A stretch of DNA of 64,000 bases from positions 1-64,000 of the forward strand of contig CAWJKE010000015.1 in assembly GCA_963843455.1 (NCBI GenBank), read 5' to 3'. The first letter of the stretch is position 1, and the number at the start of each line of letters is the position of its first letter. A program made the position numbers and the translations under genes. The notes under the pieces are model-generated. The model worked only from the letters and a program-made list of their open reading frames with translations. It was not told the origin of the DNA and ran no database searches. Below are positions 17,830 to 26,789 of this stretch, piece by piece. Origin of the DNA: CAIQPS01 sp963843455 (GTDB lineage Bacteria; Actinomycetota; Thermoleophilia; RBG-16-64-13).

Positions 17830-17844
17830 GACTAGGCGCCGAGG

Positions 17845-18900
17845 GTGGACGCCCGGGAACGAGTCCTGACGGCTCTGCGCGGCGGTGAGCCCGATCGAGT
17901 GCCGTTCGCTCTCGGCTTCTTCGGTCAAACGCTGTATGACGCGGAGGACGCCGACGAATGCTTCGGGACCGATGTCCGCTTCGTCGACTTCGCACCCCCC
18001 GCTGGTCAGGACACGTTCCTGGACTATCTGGAGTCGCTGCCCCGAGGCGTTCACGTCGGCAGCGCGGCGCAGCTCCGTGCCTACCATGAGTGGGACTACC
18101 ACCCGGAGCGGCCGGGGTCGGATGACCCAGCAGCCGCGGTCGGGATCTATGGGATCGCCGAGCGCGTCGCCCGGCTGTTTCCCCGGGTGACCGACCGGCG
18201 GCGCCACGACCATCTCAAGGCCGAGATAGACAAGCTGCACGCCCGAGGCCTCGCCGTCGCCGGATCTCCGCCTCATCTGGGTGGCGAGCTGTTCGAGAGC
18301 GCGTGGCGGTTGCGGGGCTTCGAGCTCTTCATGAAGGATCTGGCAAAGAGGCCGGAGCTGGTTGACTATCTGCTCGACCAGTTGGAGAGGATGGCCGCGG
18401 AGAGCGCCCGGATACTGGCGGCGGCGGGCGTCGATGTCCTGGTCCTCGATGACGATGTGGCGTACAAGGATGGCCTGCTCCTCAGCCCTGCAATGTGGCG
18501 GCGGCACTTCAAGCCGCGAATGGCCCGCATAATCGCCGCGGCCCGGCGGTCCGCCCGGGAGGCGGGGCCGGCCGTGCTCTACCACTGCGACGGGGATTTC
18601 ACCGAGTTGTTGGCCGACCTCGTCGAGATCGGCGTGAATGCGGTGAATCCGGTAGCGCCCGACTGCATGGACGCGGCTGCCATCAGGAGCACGTTTGGCA
18701 CACGGCCGGCGCTCTGGGGCACGGTCGGGGCGGCCTGGGCCTGGGACCAGGGCACACCGGCAGAAATGCGCGTGGAAGTGAAGGCCCGGATCGAGCAGCT
18801 GGGCCGGGCGGGATTGCTCCTCTGTCCCGCCTACGATCTCGATTTCAGCCCCCGGGAGAACGTCCTCGCCTTTGTGGGCGCAGTGCGCGAGTTCGGCTAG
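17845..18900 (+). CDS. UroD/MtaA-like methyltransferase-fold protein
   Basis: 351 residues from GTG 17845, 15 nt after the CocE stop, so probably co-transcribed. It opens with the family signature ARERVLTALRGGEPDRVPFALG and carries YHCDGDFTELLADLVEIGVNAVNPV, typical of uroporphyrinogen-decarboxylase-like methyltransferase proteins rather than of haem-pathway HemE. Relatives move methyl groups between substrates, corrinoid proteins and coenzymes. No corrinoid protein gene is nearby. A role in demethylating the same substrate that the hydrolases process is inference only. Confidence 0.7.
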   Translation: MDARERVLTALRGGEPDRVPFALGFFGQTLYDAEDADECFGTDVRFVDFAPPAGQDTFLDYLESLPRGVHVGSAAQLRAYHEWDYHPERPGSDDPAAAVGIYGIAERVARLFPRVTDRRRHDHLKAEIDKLHARGLAVAGSPPHLGGELFESAWRLRGFELFMKDLAKRPELVDYLLDQLERMAAESARILAAAGVDVLVLDDDVAYKDGLLLSPAMWRRHFKPRMARIIAAARRSAREAGPAVLYHCDGDFTELLADLVEIGVNAVNPVAPDCMDAAAIRSTFGTRPALWGTVGAAWAWDQGTPAEMRVEVKARIEQLGRAGLLLCPAYDLDFSPRENVLAFVGAVREFG

Positions 18901-18988
18901 AAGCCTGGCGGCGACGCCCGGCGACGCCCTACGAAGCCCGCCGGCGCCGACCCCGGAGTGACCACTCACTTCGGGACCCAGAATGCGC

Positions 18989-18994
18989 TACGAT
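18989..18994 (+). promoter_or_regulatory. Leaderless-type -10 hexamer for the TetR gene
   Basis: TACGAT is followed by 7 nt and ATG 19002. This placement favours 19002 rather than the in-frame ATG 18993 (inside the hexamer) as the start. Confidence 0.4.
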
Positions 18995-19001
18995 GGCGTC
19001 C

Positions 19002-19613
19002 ATGAACGCCGATCCGCACAAGAGGGCCCGTCGGATGACCGCGGCCGAGCGCAAACAGCAGATCGTCGAAGTCACCATGGACCTGGTGGCCAAGAACGGT
19101 GTGCAATCGACCACCACTTCCCGTATCGCCGCAGCGGCCGGCATCTCCGAGGCCACCCTGTACCGGCATTTCGCCAGCCGCACGGACATGCTCCTCGCCG
19201 CTATGGATCTGGTGTACGAGCGAGTGTTCAAGGTCATCCACACCGGCGAGAACGAGAGTGCGCTGGAGCGGCTGCGAGCTATCGGCCGCTATCACGCGGG
19301 GATCATCGCCGACGACACCGAGGGGTTCGTCTACCCGCTTTTCGAGTTCGTCGCCGCCCCACCGGAATCCGGGCTGCGCGAGCCTCTGGGAGAACGGCAG
19401 CGGGCCGCCATCGACAGCCTCTCCGCCATCCTCGAGGAGGGTAAGGAGCAGGGCCTGGTGCGGCAGGACGTCGATAGCGCGCAAATCGCCTGGGAGATGG
19501 TGGCCATGTACTGGGCGCAGGACGTGTCCTATCTCATGGGGCTGGACGAGTACGTGGACGCGACCCGAGGGGAGCGGATGCTCGAGCGCATCCTCGCCAG
19601 CATCACTCGATGA
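19002..19613 (+). CDS. TetR/AcrR family transcriptional regulator
   Basis: 203 residues. The DNA-binding domain spans residues about 12-60 (KQQIVEVTMDLVAKNGVQSTTTSRIAAAAGISEATLYRHF). The stop overlaps the start of the amidohydrolase gene by ATGA, so regulator and enzyme are translationally coupled and it probably controls this operon. It is unrelated in detail to the TetR at 12065 apart from the helix-turn-helix. Confidence 0.85.
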   Translation: MNADPHKRARRMTAAERKQQIVEVTMDLVAKNGVQSTTTSRIAAAAGISEATLYRHFASRTDMLLAAMDLVYERVFKVIHTGENESALERLRAIGRYHAGIIADDTEGFVYPLFEFVAAPPESGLREPLGERQRAAIDSLSAILEEGKEQGLVRQDVDSAQIAWEMVAMYWAQDVSYLMGLDEYVDATRGERMLERILASITR

Positions 19614-20632
19614 AGATCGACCTGGAGAACCACTTCGCCACCGAGATGTACGTCGACGCCGTGTACAAGAACCCGGGATACCCCCGGTTTGTGGACGACA
19701 AGGAGACCGGCGGGCGGCACGTCTATCACGGTCCTGACTACTGGCAGCCCTTTGGCGACGCGCTGGTCGATCGGCTCCTCGACGTCGACGTGGCCCGCAT
19801 CGCTGCCATGGACGCCGTGGGCATCGACGTGGCAGTCCTCTCGCACACCGCGCCGGCGCCCGAGGTGTTGGCGCCGAGGGTGGCAACGGTCGTTGCCAGG
19901 GACTCCAACGACAAGCTGGCGGAGGCCATCGACCGGCACCCCACCCGGTACCTGGGTTTCGCCACGCTGGGCGTGCGCGAGCCGGAAGTGGCGGTCAAAG
20001 AGCTGGAGCGCTGCGTCAAGGAGCTGGGCTTCAAGGGGTGGAACACACACTCGAATTTCGGCGACTCCTACCTTGACAACAAACGCTACTGGCCCCTCCT
20101 GGGCAAGGCCGAGGAGTTGGGGGTGCCGATCTACCTGCATCCGACCTTCCCGATCATCCAGCAACTCACGGAGTACGGTCTGGCCCTGGCCGGTCCCAGC
20201 TTTGGGTTCGGCATCGAGACCTCCATCGTGATGATGCGGCTCATCCTGAGCGGGGTGTTCGACGCATTTCCGAAGTTGACGATCATTCTTGGCCACTACG
20301 GTGAAGCCCTCCCCTTCCTGCTCAAGCGGGTGGACCGCTCGTTCCTGCAGTACCACGTGCCCAAGGGGTCCGGGTCGATGCCGGCGATCAAGAAGCGCCC
20401 GAGCGAGTACCTTGCGGAGAACCTGTACGTGACCACGAGCGGCAACTTCCTGGCGGCGGCTTTCCACTGTACGCAGGAGGCTCTGGGGATGGACCGCATC
20501 TGCCTGGGTACCGACTATCCGTTCGAGACCACCACCGAGATCGACGGATTCCTGGGGACGGTGGGGATGTCGCCCGAAGACGAGGCGAAGCTGTACGAAG
20601 AGAATCCGAAGCGGCTGGGATTCAGGAGGTAG
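19610..20632 (+). CDS. Amidohydrolase-family decarboxylase-like protein (gamma-resorcylate/ACMSD type)
   Basis: 340 residues (MKIDLENHF...). Metal-site pattern: E6-x-H8 replacing the usual HxH, a His in YLHPTFP (about 178), a His in LGHYGEALP (about 229), and an Asp in LGTDYPFE (about 302). This is the arrangement of Zn- or Mn-dependent non-oxidative decarboxylases of 2,6-dihydroxybenzoate and of ACMSD. The central segment ELERCVKELGFKGWNTHSNF is almost repeated in the paralogue at 9441. Its ATG overlaps the TetR stop, and the CocE paralogue starts 3 nt after its own stop, giving a tight three-gene operon. Confidence 0.85.
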   Translation: MKIDLENHFATEMYVDAVYKNPGYPRFVDDKETGGRHVYHGPDYWQPFGDALVDRLLDVDVARIAAMDAVGIDVAVLSHTAPAPEVLAPRVATVVARDSNDKLAEAIDRHPTRYLGFATLGVREPEVAVKELERCVKELGFKGWNTHSNFGDSYLDNKRYWPLLGKAEELGVPIYLHPTFPIIQQLTEYGLALAGPSFGFGIETSIVMMRLILSGVFDAFPKLTIILGHYGEALPFLLKRVDRSFLQYHVPKGSGSMPAIKKRPSEYLAENLYVTTSGNFLAAAFHCTQEALGMDRICLGTDYPFETTTEIDGFLGTVGMSPEDEAKLYEENPKRLGFRR

Positions 20633-20635
20633 CGG

Positions 20636-22489
20636 ATGTACACGAAGATCCTCAAACCCGAGATCATGTCCACGCTGCTGCCGGAGGGCTTCCCCGCCGA
20701 CCAGCTGAGCAAACCGCAGTACAGGATGGTGGTGGACCGCGACGTGTTCGTCACCATGCGGGACGGGGTGCGGGTGGCCTGCGACGTATTCCGGCCCGAC
20801 GCGCCCGGCAGGTTTCCGGCCATCTATGCCGCCAGCGGCTACCAGAAAGACCTGGAATATCTGCCGCAGTGGCCGGTGTTCCACTTTAGAGAGACCAACG
20901 ACATCGAGTGGTTCGTCTCTCGCGGGTACGCCTATGTGCACCAGGACGTGCGGGGCACGGGCAAGTCGGTGGAGGGCGAGTTCCGGCTCTTCAGCCAGGA
21001 GGAGCAGAACGACCACTACGACATGGTGGAGTGGGTCGCGGAGCAACCCTGGTGTGCCGGCAAGGTAGGCATGATCGGCGAGTCGTACCTGGCCTGGGTG
21101 CAGTGGTTCACCGCGGCCATGCAGCCGCCCCACCTGGCCTGCATCGCCCCGTTCGACGCCGGCGCCGACATGTACCGCGACGTGGCCTTCCACGGCGGCA
21201 TCATGGCCCTCGGCTTCCCGGCCAACTGGTGGACGGCCGAGATCCGGGCCAACTACCGGTTGGGCAGGTACGGGCCTGCCGACAACGTCGGTCTGTGGGA
21301 CCTGCCCTGGAACGTGATGCACCACCCGACGTGCGATGACTTTTGGAAGGTGCGGAACCCGGATTTCGCCAAGATCCACGTGCCGGTCTACAGCATCGGG
21401 ATCCTGCACAAGGTGGGGATACATCTGCGGGGGAACATCCGGGGATACGAGACGGTGACCACGCCCAAGAAGCTGCTTCTGTGTCACGGGGATTTCGAAG
21501 GCGACGAGATGGCCATCTTCAACTCCCGGGAGATACAGCTCCTGCTCCTGCGGTGGTACGACCACTGGCTCAAGGGCAACGACACCGGCCTCATGGAGGA
21601 AGACCCGGTGACGGTGTTCATACGGAATCGCGAAATCTACCGAGCCGAGAAGGACTGGCCCCTGCCGCAGACTCAGTACAAGAACTTGTACCTGGCGACC
21701 GGGCCGAGCGGGGGCGTGGAGTCGCTCAACGACGGTCTGCTGACGTGGGAGCCGCCGACGGTCGCCCATCAGCCGGCGCCGCCCGCGCCGGCGCCAGAGG
21801 CCCCGGGGAGCGGACCGGCGGGCACGATGGGCCGGCCGCGCGGCGCCTGGGCGCCGGAAGATGTGGCGGCCGCCGGCGAGACCAGGGCGACGGTGACGCC
21901 GTCGTCGACCAGTTACGACTACCCCGACCCGGATTGGTCGCACTTCTCGGGACTGGGTACTGCCGTCATGGAGAACGGGGTGCCTAACCCGGTCCGCAAG
22001 ATCCTCACCTTCGCCACGGAGCCGTTGGAGGAGGACCTGGAGGTGATCGGCAGCATCGTGCTCAACCTGTGGGCCTCGTCCGACCAGACCGATACCGACT
22101 TTTTCGTGCGCCTCACCGACCAGTTCCCCGACGCGGCGCAGGTGCCGGGGATGCCGCCCCGGGCGCTCATGCTCACCCGGGGCTGGCTGAAGGCGTCCCA
22201 CGCTGCCACCAAGGACGAGGCCAAGAGCCTCCCCTACCGTCCCTACTACCGGCACGACAAGCCGGAGCCCCTGGAACCCGGAAAGGTCTACAAGTTCGAG
22301 ATCGAGGTCTGGGCTACGTCGTGCTTCTTCCCGAAGGGGCATCGGGTGCGTGTGGACCTGGCCTGCTACGACTCCAATGCGTTCGACTTCGGCGGCCACT
22401 ACTACGGCTTGAAGATGGGGCGGGACTCCGTGTACCACGACAAGGACCACCCGTCGCATATCGTGCTGCCGGTGATACCGATCGCTTAG
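20636..22489 (+). CDS. CocE/NonD family alpha/beta hydrolase with Pro/Ala-rich insertion
   Basis: 617 residues. The ATG is 3 nt after the amidohydrolase stop, and the Shine-Dalgarno (AGGAGG) lies within the end of that gene. The hydrolase domain has the nucleophile elbow GMIGESYLAW (S150, the same position as in the paralogue at 16090) and the C-terminal jelly-roll domain ending HPSHIVLPVIPIA. Compared with the paralogue it has an extra Pro/Ala/Gly-rich stretch at residues about 377-423, between the two domains. Likely cytoplasmic ester or amide hydrolase acting in the same pathway as the preceding decarboxylase-like enzyme. Confidence 0.85.
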   Translation: MYTKILKPEIMSTLLPEGFPADQLSKPQYRMVVDRDVFVTMRDGVRVACDVFRPDAPGRFPAIYAASGYQKDLEYLPQWPVFHFRETNDIEWFVSRGYAYVHQDVRGTGKSVEGEFRLFSQEEQNDHYDMVEWVAEQPWCAGKVGMIGESYLAWVQWFTAAMQPPHLACIAPFDAGADMYRDVAFHGGIMALGFPANWWTAEIRANYRLGRYGPADNVGLWDLPWNVMHHPTCDDFWKVRNPDFAKIHVPVYSIGILHKVGIHLRGNIRGYETVTTPKKLLLCHGDFEGDEMAIFNSREIQLLLLRWYDHWLKGNDTGLMEEDPVTVFIRNREIYRAEKDWPLPQTQYKNLYLATGPSGGVESLNDGLLTWEPPTVAHQPAPPAPAPEAPGSGPAGTMGRPRGAWAPEDVAAAGETRATVTPSSTSYDYPDPDWSHFSGLGTAVMENGVPNPVRKILTFATEPLEEDLEVIGSIVLNLWASSDQTDTDFFVRLTDQFPDAAQVPGMPPRALMLTRGWLKASHAATKDEAKSLPYRPYYRHDKPEPLEPGKVYKFEIEVWATSCFFPKGHRVRVDLACYDSNAFDFGGHYYGLKMGRDSVYHDKDHPSHIVLPVIPIA

Positions 22490-22541
22490 CGGGCGGGCGG
22501 GACTGGGCGCCCCCGGCGCTCACGCCATCTGGTGTCGCAAG

Positions 22542-22577
22542 CCTATGGTCCGTGTCAGATCTGACACGGACCATAGG
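22542..22577. repeat. Perfect 36-bp palindrome (family copy 1)
   Basis: Every one of the 18 bp pairs with its partner; the centre is GTGTCAGATCTGACAC. Imperfect relatives of the same length occur at 56750-56785 and 60500-60535. It lies between the convergent stops at 22489 and 22623. It could be a bidirectional terminator, a protein-binding site or a mobile palindromic repeat; the sequence alone does not decide. Confidence 0.75.
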
Positions 22578-22622
22578 TGCCGTGGAGCATCAGCGACACT
22601 GCTCAGTGGGCGCGCGAGCGAG

Positions 22623-24122
22623 TCAAGCTGCCAGATCCGGGGCCGGTTGAGCGCCGAATCTGGGTTCCCGCGCCGCTGCCGCCGGCCGGATCGCGGCGAC
22701 TGTTGCCTGGACCGCTGGCCTGACTGTCACCGGCCGAAGGGCGACTCTCCGCATTGTCGCCAGCCAGGCCTCGTCGGGCGTCAGGCGGGCATCGTACGCT
22801 ACGGCGGCCGGAAGGACGGTGGGGGCCCCGCCGGCGGCGGCCGGCTCTTCGTTCCCCATCCGCCAGACGGAGGGGCTGAGCGCCGCCACACCGATGATGG
22901 CCACCATCAGAACGCCCGCTCCCACCATGACCGCCGAGGGGCTCCACTGGATGAGGGCTCCGGCCACGGTGCTCGACAGGGGCGTGAGCCCGACCACCGC
23001 GAACAGCAGCACGCTCATCATCCGGCCGAGCATATGGGGGGCGGTGCGAAGCTGCAGCCAGGTGATGAACTGGATCACCACGTAGCCCTGGCCCAGCCCC
23101 ATCAGGGCCGCCACCACGGCGGCGGGAACCAGCGAGGAGAGCAGCCCCAACAGCGCCAGACCGATTCCCATGGCTGCCGTCAGACCGAGCATGAGCATCG
23201 GAAACCGGCGGGCCGAGGGGCGGCGCCGGGCCCCGGCCACGATCACACCCACCAGCGAGCCACCACCGAACGCGGACAGGATGATCCCGAACGCCGCAGC
23301 TCCACCGGAATATCGGGCGTCGGCCAGAACCGGGATACCCACGGAGATCGGACCGGTCATCAGCAGGTTCACGAGAGCGATGAGCCCGAAGTAGTAGCGG
23401 AGGGCCTTGTCCTGCCAGACGAGGGCCAGGCCTTCGCCGATGGAGGAGAAGATGCCGCTCTTGGCGCGGCCTCTATCCTCGCCGGCGGCCGCGGGGAGCC
23501 TGATCAGCGCCAGCGTGAGGGCGGAGGCGAGGAAGCTGGCCGCGTCGAGCATGAAGGCCACACCGATGCCCCGCGTATCGGGCGGGGCCGAGGCGGCCGT
23601 TGTCCCGCCCCCGTCGAGCAGCGCGATGAGAATGCCGGCCAGGACGGGTCCCAGGAAGACCGACAGTTGTGCGGTCCCTTGGATGAGGGCGTTGCCGGTC
23701 TGGAGCCGATCGGTGCCCAGGAGCCGCGGGATCATCGCCGATTGAGCGGGGTAGAAGAAGGCGTCCGCCAGACCAAACAGCAGAGCGAAGGTGTACAGCA
23801 TCCACAGCTCGATCAGGCCGCTAACCGTGAGAACCGCGAGGGCCGCGACCAGAACCATCCGAATGATGTTCGAGCACAGCATGATCACTCGCGGAGACAG
23901 CCGGTCGGTAAGCGCGCCGCCGATAAGCATGAACACGGCCCGCGGGATCGCCACGAGCGCGAGCACCGTGCCGATGGCGAAAGCGTTGCCGGTGAGCTTG
24001 AGAACCAGCCAGGGCAGCGCTATGAGGTAGAACTGATCGCCCAGGAGAGATATACCCTCGCCCACCCACAGCAGGCGGAAGTTGCGATTGCGGAAGACTT
24101 CACCCCACCCCGCGCTTCTCAT
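22623..24122 (-). CDS. MFS transporter (MFS_3, exporter-like)
   Basis: 499 residues from ATG 24122 (MRSAGWGEVFRNRNFRLLWVGEGISLLG); an in-frame ATG at 24221 would add 33 poorly conserved residues. It has twelve transmembrane segments and the N-terminal NRNFRLLWVG pattern of the EntS-like/MFS_3 group, whose members export siderophores, macrolides and other compounds. A cytoplasmic tail of about 95 residues, Ala/Pro/Arg-rich, follows the last helix. It is divergent from the helicase gene. Confidence 0.8.
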   Translation of the reverse strand: MRSAGWGEVFRNRNFRLLWVGEGISLLGDQFYLIALPWLVLKLTGNAFAIGTVLALVAIPRAVFMLIGGALTDRLSPRVIMLCSNIIRMVLVAALAVLTVSGLIELWMLYTFALLFGLADAFFYPAQSAMIPRLLGTDRLQTGNALIQGTAQLSVFLGPVLAGILIALLDGGGTTAASAPPDTRGIGVAFMLDAASFLASALTLALIRLPAAAGEDRGRAKSGIFSSIGEGLALVWQDKALRYYFGLIALVNLLMTGPISVGIPVLADARYSGGAAAFGIILSAFGGGSLVGVIVAGARRRPSARRFPMLMLGLTAAMGIGLALLGLLSSLVPAAVVAALMGLGQGYVVIQFITWLQLRTAPHMLGRMMSVLLFAVVGLTPLSSTVAGALIQWSPSAVMVGAGVLMVAIIGVAALSPSVWRMGNEEPAAAGGAPTVLPAAVAYDARLTPDEAWLATMRRVALRPVTVRPAVQATVAAIRPAAAAREPRFGAQPAPDLAA

Positions 24123-24467
24123 GACCGGCCTCGCTTCGTCTGCTTGACAACCCACAATGCCATTCTGGCTCTGGGCGGGCGCCGCCGAATCGGCCAGGAG
24201 GGGGTTTTGGGGACTGGCCAAGCGGCCAGGATTTGCGGGCGACGCACGGCCAAGGTGACGCCTTGAGAGACCCGGCGTCGGTGCGCTGGTGTGGCGGCAG
24301 CGGCGCCGCGCTGCCGCGGCGAACGCCTGGGCAGCTTATGGGCTATACTACGTCAACACTATACGAGACTCGGTTGTCCCCCGCGCTCTTTCCAAAGACT
24401 CGACTGGATCAACTGCGTCTATGACCGCGGTGCCTCCAGAGTGAGCACGGCAAGGAGCCAACAACAT
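24123..24467. other. Divergent intergenic region with helicase promoter and leader
   Basis: 345 nt with no supported gene. It carries TATACT at 24344-24349, which would give the helicase mRNA a leader of about 115 nt, and a second AT-rich stretch (ACTATACG) just downstream. Long leaders are common for cold-induced DEAD-box helicase genes, but I see no definite structured element. Confidence 0.45.
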
Positions 24468-25703
24468 ATGAGTTTCGCCCACCTAGGCCTGCAGGCAGGC
24501 CTCCTGAAGGCTGTAGACAGCCTTGGCTACATCGAACCAACTCCCATCCAAGAACAGGCTATCCCCGTCGCCCTGACCGGTCGTGACATACTCGGATGCG
24601 CGCAGACGGGCACCGGCAAGACGGCTGCCTTCATCCTTCCCGCCCTGCAACTGACCGACCACCGCGGTGACGATGGCCAGCGCTCCGCTCCGCAGCGGAC
24701 CTATATCCGCACCCTGGTCGTAACGCCCACCCGCGAGCTGGCCGGCCAGATCGAAGAAGTGGCGGTCGCCTGCACGAGGTTCACCGGCCAGCGGGTCGCG
24801 GCAGTGTACGGAGGCGTGGGCTACGACCCGCAACTCAGGAAGCTGCGCCGCGGAGTAGACCTCCTCGTCGCCACTCCGGGCCGTCTGCTTGACCTCCATC
24901 AGCGTCGCGAACTCGACCTCTCCCATGTGGAGATCCTCGTGCTCGACGAGGCCGACCGTATGCTCGACATGGGTTTCTGGCCCGACGTCCGCCGCATCAT
25001 GAGCCTGGTGCCCGAGAAACGGCAGAACATGCTCTTCTCCGCCACCCTCACGAGCGACGTCATGCGGATCGCCGGACCCATCCTGGACAATCCCATCCGC
25101 GTGGAGGTCGCACCCGCGGCCACCACGGTCGACGGGGTCAGCCAGGCCATCTACCCGGTGGCCGAAGCCCAGAAGACCGACCTTCTGGTCCGCCTTCTCG
25201 AAGAGGAGAACCTGGATAGAGTTCTCGTCTTCACGCGCACCAAGCACCGCGCCGACCGGGTCTGCCGCCATCTGGAGCGCAGCCGGATCAAGGGCGCAGC
25301 CATCCATTCGAATCGCAGCCAGTCGCAGCGGCAGCACGCTCTCGACGGCTTCAAGAACGGCACCTACCGGGTGCTCGTCGCCACCGACATCGTCGCCCGG
25401 GGCATCGACGTGGATAGGATCTCCCACGTGATCAACTACGACCTCCCCGGCCAGGCCCAGGACTACGTTCATCGTATCGGCCGCACCGCGCGGGCCGGCG
25501 CTTCGGGTACCGCCATCAGTTTCCTGGCGGCCGAGCAGGCGGGCGAACTGCGCGAGATCGAGCTGATGCTCGGCGAGCCTCTACCCTGCCGTGATCTGGA
25601 CGGCTTCGTCTACATGGAGCGGCTCATTCCGAATCCGGAGCGGACGGCCAAGAAGGCCAAACCCCGCCTGGTCTATAACGGAAGCGCGCGCCGCAGGCGG
25701 TAA
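24468..25703 (+). CDS. rhlE: DEAD-box ATP-dependent RNA helicase, RhlE type
   Basis: 411 residues from ATG 24468 (AAGGAG 10 nt upstream). Helicase motifs in order: Q-motif PTPIQEQAIP, motif I AQTGTGKT (residues 45-52), PTRELAGQ, DEAD at about 160-163, SAT near 190, and ARGID plus HRIGRTARAG in the second RecA domain. The C-terminal tail is short and basic (RRRR), as in RhlE-like enzymes. It unwinds RNA duplexes in ribosome assembly and RNA decay. The gene symbol is by family resemblance. Confidence 0.9.
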   Translation: MSFAHLGLQAGLLKAVDSLGYIEPTPIQEQAIPVALTGRDILGCAQTGTGKTAAFILPALQLTDHRGDDGQRSAPQRTYIRTLVVTPTRELAGQIEEVAVACTRFTGQRVAAVYGGVGYDPQLRKLRRGVDLLVATPGRLLDLHQRRELDLSHVEILVLDEADRMLDMGFWPDVRRIMSLVPEKRQNMLFSATLTSDVMRIAGPILDNPIRVEVAPAATTVDGVSQAIYPVAEAQKTDLLVRLLEEENLDRVLVFTRTKHRADRVCRHLERSRIKGAAIHSNRSQSQRQHALDGFKNGTYRVLVATDIVARGIDVDRISHVINYDLPGQAQDYVHRIGRTARAGASGTAISFLAAEQAGELREIELMLGEPLPCRDLDGFVYMERLIPNPERTAKKAKPRLVYNGSARRRR

Positions 25704-25714
25704 CCCGGCGGCGG

Positions 25715-26644
25715 CTACACAGTCAGACGCCGCACGGCCTCCCAGTATTTCTCCCGAGTCTTCTCGACCACCTCGGCGGGAAGCTCGGGGGCCGGCGGCT
25801 CCTTGTTCCACTTGATGGCTTCCAGGTAGTCGCGTACGTACTGCTTGTCGTAGCTCGCCTGCGCACGGCCGGGCCCGTATGTCTCGGCCGGCCAGAAGCG
25901 GGAGGAGTCGGGCGTGAGCATCTCGTCGATGAGAATGAGCTCGCCGTCGTCCGGGCCCCCAGAGCCGGGGCCGCCGCCCAAGATCCCGAACTCGAACTTG
26001 GTGTCGGCGATGATGATGCCCCGTTCCAGCGCATGCTCCGCCGCGAAGCGGTAGAGGGCCAGGCTGGTGTCGCGCACTTTCTCGGCCAACTCCGCGCCTA
26101 TCAGCGCCGCCGCCCGGGCGAACGAGATGTTCTCATCGTGGCCGGACTGCGCCTTGGTGGACGGGGTGAATATCGGTTCGGGAAGCCGCGCCGACTCGGT
26201 GAGGCCGCCCGGCAACGCGATGCCGCAGACAGTCGGAACCTGCCCTGCCGGAGTCTTCTGGTATTCCTTCCAGCCCGAACCGGACAAATACCCGCGGACG
26301 ATCGCCTCGATCACCAGGGGCTTGGTCGCCCGCACCAGGACCGTGCGCCCGTCGAGATCCGGGTAGTACCAATCGGCGTCGGGATACCACCCAGGCCCGG
26401 GATTGGGGTCGACGATATGGTTGGGGATGATATGCGCGGACTTCTCGAACCAGAAGTTGGAGATCTGCGTGAGGATCTTGCCCTTGTCGGGGATGGGCGT
26501 GGGCAGCACGCTGTCGAACGCCGAGATGCGGTCGCACGCCACGATGATCAGGTGCTCCTCGCTGGGCTGGTAGACATCGCGCACCTTGCCCCGGCGAAGA
26601 AGGGGAAGTCCCCGCGCCTCCGACTCGAACATCGCTCCTGCCAT
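25715..26644 (-). CDS. purC: Phosphoribosylaminoimidazole-succinocarboxamide synthase
   Basis: 309 residues. The family N-terminus RGKVRDVYQ and DRISAFDSVLPTPIPDKG (ATP and CAIR binding) and the later KAQSGHDENISF and LILIDEMLTPDSSRFWP segments are all present. It is the longer, yeast ADE1-like form of SAICAR synthase. It joins CAIR to aspartate with ATP in de novo purine synthesis. It stands alone here, convergent with the helicase and divergent from the methyltransferase at 26790, with no other pur genes in the window. Confidence 0.93.
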   Translation of the reverse strand: MAGAMFESEARGLPLLRRGKVRDVYQPSEEHLIIVACDRISAFDSVLPTPIPDKGKILTQISNFWFEKSAHIIPNHIVDPNPGPGWYPDADWYYPDLDGRTVLVRATKPLVIEAIVRGYLSGSGWKEYQKTPAGQVPTVCGIALPGGLTESARLPEPIFTPSTKAQSGHDENISFARAAALIGAELAEKVRDTSLALYRFAAEHALERGIIIADTKFEFGILGGGPGSGGPDDGELILIDEMLTPDSSRFWPAETYGPGRAQASYDKQYVRDYLEAIKWNKEPPAPELPAEVVEKTREKYWEAVRRLTV

Positions 26645-26776
26645 CTCCTCGATCCTCCCCGGTCGCCACCTCGATCACCCCTGTCCGCCGGCCCGCACGG
26701 CGCCGGCGGGCACCTCTCCGGCTCCCGGCGCACGCCGGCCGGTCGCTGGCTCCACTCTATCGCAGCCGTCGGCTGT

Positions 26777-26782
26777 TAGCAT
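26777..26782 (+). promoter_or_regulatory. Leaderless-type -10 hexamer for the methyltransferase gene
   Basis: TAGCAT followed by 7 nt and ATG 26790. The upstream in-frame ATG at 26781 overlaps the hexamer, so 26790 is preferred as the start. Confidence 0.35.
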
Positions 26783-26789
26783 GGGGGTC

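Noticed and set aside
19529..22459. Very long open frame on the minus strand
   Set aside because: It runs opposite to the amidohydrolase and CocE genes, has His/Val/Arg-rich composition and no domain motif, and is the mirror frame produced by strong GC bias.
22489..22623. Simple intrinsic terminator at the perfect 36-bp palindrome
   Set aside because: No U-run follows on either strand, and a relative of the same element lies in a divergent promoter region at 56750.
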